This document shows positions 8,663-17,808 of a DNA stretch of 64,000 bases, piece by piece (within the stretch, counting starts at the first letter, position 1; every line of letters starts with the position of its first letter). Below the pieces are notes generated by a model. It saw only the letters and a program-made list of their open reading frames with translations, did no database searches and was not told the DNA's origin. The translations under genes were made by a program, and so were the position numbers. This stretch comes from an uncultured Candidatus Saccharibacteria bacterium (GTDB lineage: Bacteria > Patescibacteriota > Saccharimonadia > Saccharimonadales > Saccharimonadaceae): the NCBI GenBank assembly GCA_938041435.1, contig CALISR010000003.1, positions 22,133 to 86,132 on the forward strand. The letters are read 5' to 3'.

Positions 8663-10093
8663 CTAGCTCGCTGATGCCCGCTTGCTGTGGCGTGAAGCTG
8701 GCTTTTTCTTGCGCTTGGCTTTGTCTTTGACTTTGGAGATAGGTTTGCTGGCGTCTTTTGCGCGCCTGCGCTTGCTCTTGCCTTTCGCTGGCTTCTTCTT
8801 CGATGCTTGCTGCTCGTGGATAGCATTTCGTACCTCTGTTATTTCGTCCCAGGGGTGGGTGCCGTCGGCGCGTTCGATGGTTTTTTCGTGGCCTTTGCCG
8901 AGGAAGACGACGGTGTCGCGGGCGGTGCGGGCACGGCGGACGGCAAAGCGGATAGCCTCAGCGCGGTCGTGGATGAGAAAGAGGTCGGTATCTTGGGTTT
9001 TGCCAGCGGCTTCTGCGCCTTTGGCGATTTGGGTGAGGATGTGTTGCCCATCGACGTCACGATCGTCTTCTTCGGTGATGATAAGCTCGTCGGCGATTCG
9101 CCCTGCGATCTTGCCTTGGATGGCTCGCTTGGACTCATCGCGCCGGCCAGCCGAGCCAAACAGGACGATCAGCTTGCCTTTCGTGCTTGCTCGCACACTA
9201 CCGAGGAGCCGCTCGAAGGCGTCGGGTGTGTGGGCAAAATCGACAATAGCGGAGAATGGCTGCCCAGCATCAACAACTGTCATGCGGCCATCCACCCCAG
9301 TGAGTGCAGCCAGGCCGTGTTCGATCTGTACCCGGCTTAAGCCCACCTCGTGCCCTACTGCTACTGCGGCTAGGCTGTTGGCGATGTTGAATTCACCCGG
9401 CATATTGATGGTGATGTGGTGCATCTCCCCCATTAGCCACACATCGTAGCGGCTGCCCGAGGCGGTTTGGGTGATATTAGTCGCCCGGATGTTACCGTCA
9501 GCGATGCCGTAGCATAGGCTACGGGGCACGGCTTGCTCGAAGACTGCTGCTGATGGGTCATCCGCATTGATAATGCCAACCCGCCGCGCCAGCTTGAAGA
9601 GACGTGTCTTGGCGGCGCGGTAGCGTTCGAATGTCTTGTGATAATCTAAATGCTCGTGTGTGACGTTGGTCATGACGGCGATGTCTATTGGAATACCAAA
9701 GATGCGATGCTGCGCCAATGCATGGCTCGTTACTTCTAGCACCACCCACTGCACATTATGCCGCCGAAACTCCGCCAAACGCTGCTGCAACAGGGGTGCA
9801 GATACGGTGGTCATGTGCTCGGTTTGCGGCGTAATGTTGTCATTCACTCCATATGCCACTGTCGTCATCAGGCCGACATTGTAGCCTGCCTCTACCAGCA
9901 TGCGGTGGATCATAAAGCACGTCGTGGTCTTGCCGTTCGTTCCCGTCACGCCAATGACGTGCATGCCCTGGGCTGGAAAACCTTGGTTGGCCGCTGCTGC
10001 AGTAGCTTCGAGCAGCCGATAGCCTGGCTCCAGCGCCGCCAGCACGCTGGGTGGGAGCGTATTCTTGAGTGTTTGTTTTAGAGAAAATGCCAT
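8663..10093 (-). CDS. murE: MurE-like UDP-N-acetylmuramyl peptide ligase, shortened N-terminus, basic tail
   Basis: This would add the third residue to UDP-MurNAc-dipeptide with ATP, in cytoplasmic peptidoglycan synthesis. The P-loop GTNGKTT lies at 51-57, about 50-60 residues earlier than in typical MurE, so most of the N-terminal UDP-binding domain is absent. The central domain has HEHLDYHKT and VDFAHTPDAF. The usual DNPR substrate-selecting motif is replaced by an EDDRD sequence, so the residue added is uncertain. The last 50 residues are a Lys/Arg/Ser-rich tail not found in the family. The ATG at 10093 is chosen because a minus-strand TATAAT ends 7 bases before it, which implies a leaderless mRNA. 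In total 476 residues. Confidence 0.85.
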   Translation of the reverse strand: MAFSLKQTLKNTLPPSVLAALEPGYRLLEATAAAANQGFPAQGMHVIGVTGTNGKTTTCFMIHRMLVEAGYNVGLMTTVAYGVNDNITPQTEHMTTVSAPLLQQRLAEFRRHNVQWVVLEVTSHALAQHRIFGIPIDIAVMTNVTHEHLDYHKTFERYRAAKTRLFKLARRVGIINADDPSAAVFEQAVPRSLCYGIADGNIRATNITQTASGSRYDVWLMGEMHHITINMPGEFNIANSLAAVAVGHEVGLSRVQIEHGLAALTGVDGRMTVVDAGQPFSAIVDFAHTPDAFERLLGSVRASTKGKLIVLFGSAGRRDESKRAIQGKIAGRIADELIITEEDDRDVDGQHILTQIAKGAEAAGKTQDTDLFLIHDRAEAIRFAVRRARTARDTVVFLGKGHEKTIERADGTHPWDEITEVRNAIHEQQASKKKPAKGKSKRRRAKDASKPISKVKDKAKRKKKPASRHSKRASAS

Positions 10094-10100
10094 GGCACAT

Positions 10101-10106
10101 ATTATA
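10101..10106 (-). promoter_or_regulatory. -10 of murE, leaderless spacing
   Basis: Minus-strand TATAAT ending 7 bases before the ATG at 10093. No Shine-Dalgarno. Confidence 0.75.
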
Positions 10107-10292
10107 CCACTTTTGGTAATATTTAAAACCATGAGCTGATCCTATCTATAGGAGTATCGACCTCTGATCGTCTCAGCAAAAGGAATGAAAGAAAAGAGCT
10201 TGAGAGTAGGTTAGCTCTTGAGGTTCAAACTCATGCAATTTGATTTTTTATTATCACACTACTCTCTCATCTTCCTTGCTCTGCTATTCTGC

Positions 10293-10298
10293 TATAAT
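10293..10298 (+). promoter_or_regulatory. -10 of tsaD, leaderless spacing
   Basis: TGCTATAAT with TATAAT ending 6 bases before the ATG. No Shine-Dalgarno. Confidence 0.8.
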
Positions 10299-10304
10299 AA
10301 CTTT

Positions 10305-11399
10305 ATGAAGATTCTTGGGATTGAGAGCAGCTGTGACGAGACGGCGGCTGCGGTGGTGGCCGATGGGCGGCACTTGCTGAGTAGTGTCGTGCACTCGCAG
10401 ATAGATATTCATGCCCAGTATGGTGGCGTGGTGCCAGAAGTAGCAGCGCGGAGCCATATTGAGATGATTACCCCAGTGATTGACCGCGCATTGGCCGAGG
10501 CGGCATGCAGCTGGGATGAAATTGATGGCATTGCTGTGACGTATGCGCCTGGGCTGGTAGGGTCACTATTGGTCGGGACGCTGGCGGCGCGGACGCTGGC
10601 GATTGTGCACAAGAAGCCGCTCTACGCAATTCATCATGTGGAGGCGCATGTCTATGCCAACTTTGTGGTGGAGGACGGCCGGCCAAAGCCCGAGCCAGCT
10701 TTAGCGCTCCCTGCTGCGCAGCCGAGCTTCCCTATGCTGGCGCTCATCGTCTCTGGTGGGCATAGTCAGCTGGTGCTGTTTCGGGCGCATGGTGACTATA
10801 CACTACTTGGCCAGACGCAGGATGATGCTGTAGGCGAAGCCTTCGACAAGGTAGCGAAGATCATTGGTTTGCCCTACCCTGGTGGCCCGGCCATTGCTGC
10901 TGCCGCTACGCACGGTGACCCGCAGCATTACGCGTTACCTAAGGCGCGGATGCATGGCCAGTACGATTTCTCCTTCTCGGGCCTTAAAACGGCCGTGCTG
11001 CGCCGAATGCAAGCCGAGGTAGGCAAAGATACCTCTTTTCCTTCGCACGAGCTTCCAGCGCTTGTTACGCCGCAGCAGCGCTATGATATGGCGGCGAGCT
11101 TCCAACGTGTGGCGGTAGAGACATTGGTCGATAAGACGGTGCTGGCTTATGAGCACTATGCGCCGCGCTCCGTCGTGATTGCTGGTGGTGTGGCGGCCAA
11201 CCAAGAACTTCGCCGCCAGCTGCGCATTGCCCTGCCCTGCTCTATTAGCTACGCACCAATGGCCTTTTGCACAGACAATGCAGTGATGATTGCTACCCTT
11301 GGCTACTACTACGCCCAGGCTGGCCACATAGTTGACCCATACCTGCTCGAAGTGCAGCCAAGTTTGTCGATGCGCGAAGCAGTGTGGGCTGATAATTAG
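10305..11399 (+). CDS. tsaD: tRNA N6-adenosine threonylcarbamoyltransferase
   Basis: TsaD transfers threonylcarbamoyl to A37 of ANN-decoding tRNAs (t6A), together with TsaB and TsaE, which are not in this window. The Kae1/TsaD signature starts at the N-terminus (MKILGIESSCDET). The metal-binding HHVEAH lies near 106-111, SGGHSQL near 144 and GGVAANQELR near 290. At 364 residues it is the normal family size. The ATG at 10305 is chosen over upstream in-frame codons because TATAAT ends 6 bases before it. Its last bases overlap the converging gene on the other strand. Confidence 0.95.
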   Translation: MKILGIESSCDETAAAVVADGRHLLSSVVHSQIDIHAQYGGVVPEVAARSHIEMITPVIDRALAEAACSWDEIDGIAVTYAPGLVGSLLVGTLAARTLAIVHKKPLYAIHHVEAHVYANFVVEDGRPKPEPALALPAAQPSFPMLALIVSGGHSQLVLFRAHGDYTLLGQTQDDAVGEAFDKVAKIIGLPYPGGPAIAAAATHGDPQHYALPKARMHGQYDFSFSGLKTAVLRRMQAEVGKDTSFPSHELPALVTPQQRYDMAASFQRVAVETLVDKTVLAYEHYAPRSVVIAGGVAANQELRRQLRIALPCSISYAPMAFCTDNAVMIATLGYYYAQAGHIVDPYLLEVQPSLSMREAVWADN

Positions 11400-11887
11400 C
11401 CTTCTTTTGCGCGAATCTGCCTGACCAGCGCTGCAGCAGCTACAACAGTTTCGTTGAGTGTGCGATAGATCGGGAGCTTTGGTTGCTCAAGGTGTGCTTG
11501 TGTTTCGATGTCAAATGGTCGGTCGAAGCTTTTGTCAATGCCAAGCACAATGGGCGAGCCGCGTCCAAGTTCCTTACCAAGCTCTAGTGGTGTAATGATG
11601 CCTGATCCCTTGACAAAGTAAAACATTACCACGCGTGCGAGCTGTAGATTCCGGTGTTCCCATGTGATCTGCTCCTTCGCAATATCACCAACGCGTGGTA
11701 TTCCTTCTGGGCGTCGTGGGTTGGCAATAATGAGCTCTTCGTCGCATGATTCTGTTTGCTCAATATTTTCTAATAATTTCTCTGCTTGGTTTTGCCAATC
11801 TTCTGCCCCAGAAATAGGGCCTGCAATGAAGATGTCTGGCCGTAATTCTTGCATAGATAACGCTGATGTTGGGCGCTTGACGAGCAT
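11396..11887 (-). CDS. Nucleoside 2-deoxyribosyltransferase-like protein
   Basis: 163 residues. The IFIAGPISG start of the core, a later Arg/Trp region and ELGKELGRGSPIVLGID fit the nucleoside 2-deoxyribosyltransferase-like fold, with the Glu of PLELGKELG as candidate nucleophile. Family members exchange bases on deoxyribonucleosides or hydrolyse nucleotides (salvage). The exact activity is not assigned. A minus-strand GATACT ends 8 bases before the ATG and no Shine-Dalgarno is visible. The 3' end overlaps that of tsaD by 4 bases. Confidence 0.65.
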   Translation of the reverse strand: MLVKRPTSALSMQELRPDIFIAGPISGAEDWQNQAEKLLENIEQTESCDEELIIANPRRPEGIPRVGDIAKEQITWEHRNLQLARVVMFYFVKGSGIITPLELGKELGRGSPIVLGIDKSFDRPFDIETQAHLEQPKLPIYRTLNETVVAAAALVRQIRAKEG

Positions 11888-11951
11888 GACAAAATAGTAT
11901 CATGGACTATTGCAAAGATCAAATATCACAGACACGAAAAATAAGCTGAAG

Positions 11952-11974
11952 ATCTGCAAGTCGCAGATTTTTTA
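11952..11974 (+). terminator. Orphan hairpin with T tract
   Basis: A 6-bp stem (11952-11957 with 11963-11968) is followed by TTTTTT in plus orientation. No plus-strand gene ends nearby, since tsaD stops 550 bases upstream across a minus-strand gene. It could end a small RNA. Confidence 0.5.
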
Positions 11975-12042
11975 TCTCACCGTAAGGTGATGCTATCTAC
12001 CACGGTGCCTAATAGTGTAGATATTGTTACGAAGGCAGTGCT

Positions 12043-13299
12043 CTACCGCGCTATAATCTTTCGCGCCGCACGCATGAAACGAACCACCTGATGTATGAAT
12101 GGCCGAGCGATATATTCATAGCAGCCAGCGCGTTCCTCCAGTTGGCCACCAAAGCCTTTCTTGAAGTGATACACCCCCTCTTGCTCGGGGAAGCCGTTGA
12201 AGTTTCCGCTTGTGCCGTAGAAGTTATAGCGCTGAGCGCCAAGGCTGATGGCACGGCGCATTGCTGCGTATTGCAGGGCGTATGAGCCAGAGAACTTGGC
12301 ATGTTGATCGTCCGACCCACTGAGAAAATACACCACCTCGTTATCGCTCGTATGCATGAATATGGCGGCGGCCAGCGGCAGGACGTCGCCGCTAGCTGCC
12401 TGGCGCAACGTTTCGTAATCTGCCAAGCGTTTGGATATCGCAGTGAGCTGATTGTCGAGCTCCTTCACCTGTCCTTGCTTGTCTGGCTCGGTCGCTAGCG
12501 CATCGCGCTCGGCTTGCAGGGTATCTTGCTGGGCGCTGAGGCGGGCTTGGTAGCCAGCAAGGTCGAGCTCGGCAATCAGGAACCACGCCTGCTTGCGGTG
12601 GAAGGCGCGGAACAATTGCTGATAAAACGCTTCGCTGCGTCCTGAGAAGCCACGCCGCGTACCAGTATCGATTAGCAGCTTCGCAAACGGGGTGAGATCG
12701 CCCACTGCAGTAATCTCGCGTACCGCCACACCATACTTGGTGGCTGCCTTGACGCAGCTGCGTGTCTTGGCGTCGAAGCTCTTGAGTAGTGCTGCGTCGT
12801 CGTGATAGAGCGAAAGATCTTTGGCAAAGAACCAGCGCACGTAGCGCGCGTTGTGGTCGGTCTGCTGCGGGGGGATAGCGCGAAAGCCTGCCTTTTCTAA
12901 TTGTTGCAGCGCCTTGGCTGTGCCCGCTACCTCGGTAAGCTGAGTAGGGTCACTTCCCTGCCGTAGGATGAGTGGCGGCTGAAATCGAAGTAAAATACCT
13001 TTGTGTGCTTTGACATATTTCTTGATTTCTGTCAATAGTGTGCTGAGCACGGTTGGGTTGTGGTAATCCACCAGCGGCCCTTGCAAACATTCAAACTCGC
13101 TATAGCCCAAGGTGCGCCACTCATATAATACGGCGGTAGCCACCAAGCGCTCACCCTCAGCAAACAGCCCCAGATAATGTGGCTGCCAGCCCAGCTGTGC
13201 CACTCGCGTGGCATTGGCGGCTGATTGGACGAAGCTCCCTAGCGGATGCTGCGCAACAAATTGCTCGAGTGTGGATGGATCGATAAACTTGAGCTGCAT
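12043..13299 (-). CDS. FemAB-family peptidyltransferase
   Basis: 418 residues with the two GNAT-like halves of the FemABX family and a central coiled-coil insertion (about 250-300, rich in Gln, Leu and Glu) like the helical arm of FemA/FemX. The C-terminal HFKKGFGG motif is typical. Family members add amino acids from aminoacyl-tRNA to the peptidoglycan stem peptide of lipid II to build the interpeptide bridge. The donor amino acid cannot be predicted. A minus-strand TATACT at 13312-13317 ends 12 bases before the ATG and there is no Shine-Dalgarno. It is divergent from a second FemAB-type gene. Confidence 0.88.
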   Translation of the reverse strand: MQLKFIDPSTLEQFVAQHPLGSFVQSAANATRVAQLGWQPHYLGLFAEGERLVATAVLYEWRTLGYSEFECLQGPLVDYHNPTVLSTLLTEIKKYVKAHKGILLRFQPPLILRQGSDPTQLTEVAGTAKALQQLEKAGFRAIPPQQTDHNARYVRWFFAKDLSLYHDDAALLKSFDAKTRSCVKAATKYGVAVREITAVGDLTPFAKLLIDTGTRRGFSGRSEAFYQQLFRAFHRKQAWFLIAELDLAGYQARLSAQQDTLQAERDALATEPDKQGQVKELDNQLTAISKRLADYETLRQAASGDVLPLAAAIFMHTSDNEVVYFLSGSDDQHAKFSGSYALQYAAMRRAISLGAQRYNFYGTSGNFNGFPEQEGVYHFKKGFGGQLEERAGCYEYIARPFIHQVVRFMRAARKIIAR

Positions 13300-13485
13300 A
13301 ATAATAGCGTTAGTATAGCATTTTTGAGTGGTGAGAGGAAGAGAGCGATGGTGATGAGCGGCACAAGATTGGCTAAACGAAGGAGTTTAGAGAGATAATA
13401 CCTTACATCAGACTCACCATTTCGTCCGAGCATACATGAATGTGTTTTTGCAATAATCATCAGTGAAAATCCGCTACAAAGTTGC

Positions 13486-13491
13486 TATACT
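13486..13491 (+). promoter_or_regulatory. -10 of the second FemAB-type gene, leaderless spacing
   Basis: TTGCTATACT with TATACT ending 6 bases before the ATG at 13498. Confidence 0.8.
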
Positions 13492-13497
13492 AATGTT

Positions 13498-14451
13498 ATG
13501 AAACATTTTTTACAGACTGAGGCATGGGAGGCCTTTCAACAAGCGCAGCAGCGCCACACGGTGCGGCGGGTAGACAAAGGGTGGCAGTATTATGGCATTA
13601 TTGAGCACGGTCGGCTCAACCATCGATTGTATGTACCCTATGGGCCCGAAGCAGATAATGATGCAGCCCAGGAAGCTGCACTCAAGGATATTATTGCCAC
13701 TGGGCGGCAATATGGTGCAGACTTTGTGCGGGTCGATCCCCGAACGACGCGACTTGAGCAGTTGCAAAATCTCGGTTTTCGCAAGGCGAAGAGCCTCCAG
13801 CCAGACCGGACAATTATTAATGATGTAACGATGGATCACGATGCGATCCTGGCTAATGCCAAGCAAGCGGTGCGCTATACGTGGCGCAAGAATCAGAAGG
13901 CAGGAGTGCGGTTCCATACCAGTTATGAGCCAGCAGATATCGAGATTTTTCTTGATATGATTCACGATGTCGCCAAGCGTACTGGCATGCAGCCTCATAG
14001 TGATGCCTACTTTCGCCAAATGGCAGAAGTGCTCTTCCCGCGTAAGGCAGCTGGCCTGATGTATGCCACGCTAGAGGACAAGCCAGTTGCTAGCCTGATA
14101 TTCTTTAGTGACGGCACGACGATGGCCTATGCCCATGCTGCGTCCTACACCGCTCAGCGCAACCTCAGCCCAGCCACAGCACTGGTGGTGTCTGCCCTCT
14201 TCTATGCGCACGATACTGGGCACAAATTCTTTGACTTTTACGGCATTGCGCCAGACGATGTGCCGAAGGATCACCCCTGGGCGGGCTTCACGCACTTTAA
14301 GAAGTCGTTTGGTGGCACACCAGTGGACTACATCGGCACCTGGGAAAAACCTCTCCATCCACTGCGCTATCGGTTATATCACCTCTACCAAGCACTGTAT
14401 CAGCACGTGCGTAGCCTGCGCCAGGCATCGTATCGTCGCTCGCATAAGTAG
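13498..14451 (+). CDS. Short FemAB-family peptidyltransferase
   Basis: 317 residues. The C-terminal GNAT-like half is well preserved (FFDFYGIAPDD and HFKKSFGGTPVDYIGTWE), and there is no coiled-coil arm as in the neighbour on the other strand. It is probably a peptidoglycan bridge-forming aminoacyltransferase. The divergent pair suggests two successive additions to the stem peptide, which is inference. The predicted mRNA is leaderless. A terminator follows at 14475-14500. Confidence 0.85.
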   Translation: MKHFLQTEAWEAFQQAQQRHTVRRVDKGWQYYGIIEHGRLNHRLYVPYGPEADNDAAQEAALKDIIATGRQYGADFVRVDPRTTRLEQLQNLGFRKAKSLQPDRTIINDVTMDHDAILANAKQAVRYTWRKNQKAGVRFHTSYEPADIEIFLDMIHDVAKRTGMQPHSDAYFRQMAEVLFPRKAAGLMYATLEDKPVASLIFFSDGTTMAYAHAASYTAQRNLSPATALVVSALFYAHDTGHKFFDFYGIAPDDVPKDHPWAGFTHFKKSFGGTPVDYIGTWEKPLHPLRYRLYHLYQALYQHVRSLRQASYRRSHK

Positions 14452-14474
14452 TTGGTAGAGAGATCACTTAGAAG

Positions 14475-14500
14475 AAGACGCTCTAGTAGGGCGTCTTTTT
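14475..14500 (+). terminator. Rho-independent terminator
   Basis: A 7-bp stem (14475-14481 with 14491-14497) is followed by Ts. It ends the FemAB-type gene. Confidence 0.85.
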
Positions 14501-15189
14501 ATAGTATCCCTTCCCTACTCTACTGACGTGACTTTAGATGGATGATGATATGAGATCCATATGCTGATGTGGGGCTATAGAGCTTGATAAAGTTCCACGT
14601 ATTATTCACGTGAAATAGAGATATGTACAGGTGAAAATTGTGCTATCACTTCCCTACTGTAATTCAATTTTGGTTGTAACTATGATAAACACAATTTATC
14701 TTTATTTCTGATTTATTATTCACACCCCCCTTTTACATTGGATGAAGCGCGTTGGCGAATGCAGCATGATGGTATGTGGGCAGACATTTGTAATGCAAAG
14801 ACTTTTACCGTTTTTCTGGTAAGTCTATCCATCCCCCATGCTCTACTGGATGAGATAGTAAAATTGTAATTGCTTTAGTTGCAGGCCGTCACACATCACA
14901 CCTTCCACGTGAAAACTACACAGTGGGAAACTGTCAGAACAAACGACTGCTCGATAGTGACTAATTTGCAAAACGAGACATCTATCATATCACCGCTGTC
15001 AGCTACATCTTAGCTTCATCACTAACCCCTGTCACCTCTGCCATTGAGCTGTCAAACGTGCTATACTAAGTAGCTGAAGTTGCACCAAAAAATTGGCCTG
15101 ACAGATGCTGCACACATATTTTCACGTGAAGTATCGACTGCGCCGTTTTCGTGTGAAAAGTATCAATAATCTGTAAGGAAGCCACCGCC
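14501..15189 (+). other. Long AT-richer intergenic region with repeated TTCACGTGAA-type palindromes
   Basis: No ORF with a plausible start or codon pattern is seen. The region is clearly more AT-rich than its neighbours. The 10-bp palindrome TTCACGTGAA occurs exactly at 14605-14614 and 15121-15130. Related copies are at 14904-14913 (TCCACGTGAA) and 15148-15157. An extended -10 (TGCTATACT, hexamer 15062-15067) could start a valS transcript with a leader of about 115 bases that includes the last two copies. A regulatory role is inference. Confidence 0.6.
15062..15067 (+). promoter_or_regulatory. Extended -10 upstream of valS
   Basis: TGCTATACT at the start of a roughly 115-base leader. The -35 is unclear. 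Confidence 0.5.
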
Positions 15190-17739
15190 ATGAAACTTGC
15201 CAAGACCTACAACCCTAACGAATACGAGCCAAATATCTACGCTATGTGGGAGAGTGCTGGCGTGTTTCGACCAAGAGGGGAGGGCACCCCGTATAGCATC
15301 GTGATGCCGCCGCCCAATGCCAATGGCAACCTGCACGTTGGGCATGCGCTGGGCTCGGCTTTGCAAGATATTTTGGTGCGCTACCACCGGATGAAAGGCG
15401 ATGATGCGGTGTTTATCCCTGGGGCAGACCATGCTGGCTTCGAGACGTGGGTGGTGTACGAGCGCGAGCTAGAGAAGCAGGGTAAGACGCGCTTCGATTA
15501 CTCTCGCGATGAACTGTATGCGCAGGTGTGGGACTTTGTCGACCAGAAGCGGGGTGATATGGAGCTCCAGCTGCGCGCTCTTGGTGTTGGGGCCGACTGG
15601 GAAGATATGGTTTTTACACTTGACCCCAAGGTGGTAGAGACGGTCTATGGTACCTTCAACAAGCTGTGGCAAGATGGGCTGATCTACCGCGGTGAGCGGA
15701 TCGTGAACTACTGTACCAAACACCAGACCAGCTTTGCTGACATCGAGGTGGTGCACAAGACGGAGAAGTCTAAGTTGTGGCGTATTGCGTATCCACTACT
15801 CGATCATATTGGTGAAATTATCGTTGCTACGACGCGGCCCGAGACGCTACTGGGTGATACCGCCATCGCTGTCAACCCGGCAGATGAGCGCTACAAGAAA
15901 TTGATCGGTACTAAGGCGTTGCTCCCACTGGTAGGGCGCGAGATTCCGATTATTGCTGACGAATATGTCGATGCGTCATATGGTACTGGTGCGGTTAAGA
16001 TCACGCCGGCTCACGACCCAAATGATTTTGAGATGGGGCAGCGGCATGGGCTGCCGGTGGAGCAGGTAATTGGCTTTGATGGGCGAATGACCAATGTACC
16101 CGCACCATTTGACGGCCTCACCACAGCGGAGGCACGCCAGCGGGTACTGGAGGCGCTGGAGCGCGAAGAGCTCCGTCGTGGTGAGGAAGAGCTGGAACAC
16201 TCGGTGGGGCATTGCTATAAGTGCGACACCGTCATTGAGCCGATGGTCAAGGAGCAATGGTTTATCTCGATGCGGCCCTTAGCGGATGCAGCGATTGCTG
16301 CCATCGAGCGCGGCGATGTGACCTTCACCCCCGCCAATAAAGGCGAGGTGGTCATCAAATACCTGCGTGAGATCAAAGATTGGAATGTCAGCCGGCAGAT
16401 CCCGTGGGGGATACCCATTCCGGCCTTTCAGAACACGACCGACCCAAGCGACTGGGTCTTTAACATAAATGTCAACGAAAAAGAAATAGTTGTAAACGGC
16501 ACAACATATCGTCGGGAAGAAGATACACTTGATACCTGGTTTAGCAGTGGGCAGTGGCCATTCATCACCACCGACTATTTGCAAGATGGGCCGCTGGCGA
16601 AATTCTACCCCAACGCAGTAATGGAGACGGCGGGAGATATCCTTTTCTTCTGGGTGGCGCGGATGATGATGCTTGGGCTGTACTGCACGGGACAGGTGCC
16701 GTTCCGTCATGTGTATCTCCATGGGCTGGTGCTGGATGAGCATGGGCAGAAGATGAGTAAGAGTAAGGGTAATGTGATCAACCCAATGGAGGCAATCAGC
16801 CAGTATGGCTCAGACGCACTGCGCATGGGGATTATTGCCAGCCGCTCAGCCGCTCAGCCACAAGCCTTTAATACTGGCAAGGTCGTGGCAGCGCGCAATT
16901 TCTGCAATAAATTATGGAACATCGCTCGCTTCATTGAGGCGCAAGTGGGAGATACGCAACCGGTGCACGTGCCAGTGCCGCAATCGATGGCTGACCATTG
17001 GATCATCCGCCAGCTGAGCAGGGCAGGGGAAGCGATGGAGCAGCAGCTAACGCAGTATCGTTTTGCCGAAGCGGCAGAAACGCTCTACCATACGGTGTGG
17101 GATGATGTAGCCGATTGGTATATTGAGGCAGCTAAGGTGGAACAGCACGCTGATATGCTGGTGTGGGTGCTCGATACCTGCCTGCGCTTGGCTCACCCAT
17201 TTGCACCATTTGTAACGGAGACGATTTGGCAAAGTCTGAGCTGGCATAACGATCTCTTGGCAGCAGCGCGATATCCGCAGGCTGAGAAATACAATGAGCT
17301 GCAGGCGGCTGAGTTTGGCCGGCTCAAGCGGCTCGTGACCGAAGCGCGCTACGTAACGAGTGAGTTGCCAGGCAATGAGCGCTATACGATGCTCTATATG
17401 GATGACGCGCTTGTGGCGGATAATGCCGAGCTGGTGCGGCGCTTGGCTGGCCTAGCGGCGGTGGAACATACTGATGTAGCACGAGGGCTGCGTCTGGCCG
17501 CCAGTGGTCGCGATGCCTGGCTCGATGTAAGCGACGAAACACTCTATGAGCACCAAACGAACCTTGAGAAGCGTTTAGTTGCAGCACGCAATGACGCCGC
17601 CAAGCTGGAGGCACGCCTAGCAAACGAACGTTACACCAACCAAGCACCCGTTCATTTGGTGGAAGAATCGCGCCAGCAGCTGGCAAGCAAGCAGGCGTTG
17701 ATCGAGCGGCTGGTGAAGGAATTGCAGGTGATCGAATAG
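15190..17739 (+). CDS. valS: Valyl-tRNA synthetase
   Basis: This charges tRNA-Val with valine. It is 849 residues, a normal to slightly short ValRS. The class I motif HVGH appears in NANGNLHVGHALGSA (about 36-52) and the second signature as KMSKSKGN (about 520). The large editing domain lies between them, an anticodon-binding helical domain follows, and a C-terminal coiled-coil arm occupies the last 70 or so residues. AAGGA lies about 10 bases before the ATG. The long upstream region may carry regulation. A terminator follows. Confidence 0.96.
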   Translation: MKLAKTYNPNEYEPNIYAMWESAGVFRPRGEGTPYSIVMPPPNANGNLHVGHALGSALQDILVRYHRMKGDDAVFIPGADHAGFETWVVYERELEKQGKTRFDYSRDELYAQVWDFVDQKRGDMELQLRALGVGADWEDMVFTLDPKVVETVYGTFNKLWQDGLIYRGERIVNYCTKHQTSFADIEVVHKTEKSKLWRIAYPLLDHIGEIIVATTRPETLLGDTAIAVNPADERYKKLIGTKALLPLVGREIPIIADEYVDASYGTGAVKITPAHDPNDFEMGQRHGLPVEQVIGFDGRMTNVPAPFDGLTTAEARQRVLEALEREELRRGEEELEHSVGHCYKCDTVIEPMVKEQWFISMRPLADAAIAAIERGDVTFTPANKGEVVIKYLREIKDWNVSRQIPWGIPIPAFQNTTDPSDWVFNINVNEKEIVVNGTTYRREEDTLDTWFSSGQWPFITTDYLQDGPLAKFYPNAVMETAGDILFFWVARMMMLGLYCTGQVPFRHVYLHGLVLDEHGQKMSKSKGNVINPMEAISQYGSDALRMGIIASRSAAQPQAFNTGKVVAARNFCNKLWNIARFIEAQVGDTQPVHVPVPQSMADHWIIRQLSRAGEAMEQQLTQYRFAEAAETLYHTVWDDVADWYIEAAKVEQHADMLVWVLDTCLRLAHPFAPFVTETIWQSLSWHNDLLAAARYPQAEKYNELQAAEFGRLKRLVTEARYVTSELPGNERYTMLYMDDALVADNAELVRRLAGLAAVEHTDVARGLRLAASGRDAWLDVSDETLYEHQTNLEKRLVAARNDAAKLEARLANERYTNQAPVHLVEESRQQLASKQALIERLVKELQVIE

Positions 17740-17774
17740 CAGTACTGCAAATTTAATAACTTGTGCTAACAGAG

Positions 17775-17808
17775 AAGGTTACCGTCGATGTGTGGTGGTA
17801 GCCTTTTT
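17775..17808 (+). terminator. Rho-independent terminator
   Basis: A 9-bp stem with one G-T pair (17775-17783 with 17797-17805) runs into a T tract. It ends valS. Confidence 0.8.

Noticed and set aside
14501..15189. T-box riboswitch before valS
   Set aside because: The region is long enough, but I could not find the conserved T-box sequence or a specifier hairpin followed by a terminator/antiterminator pair.
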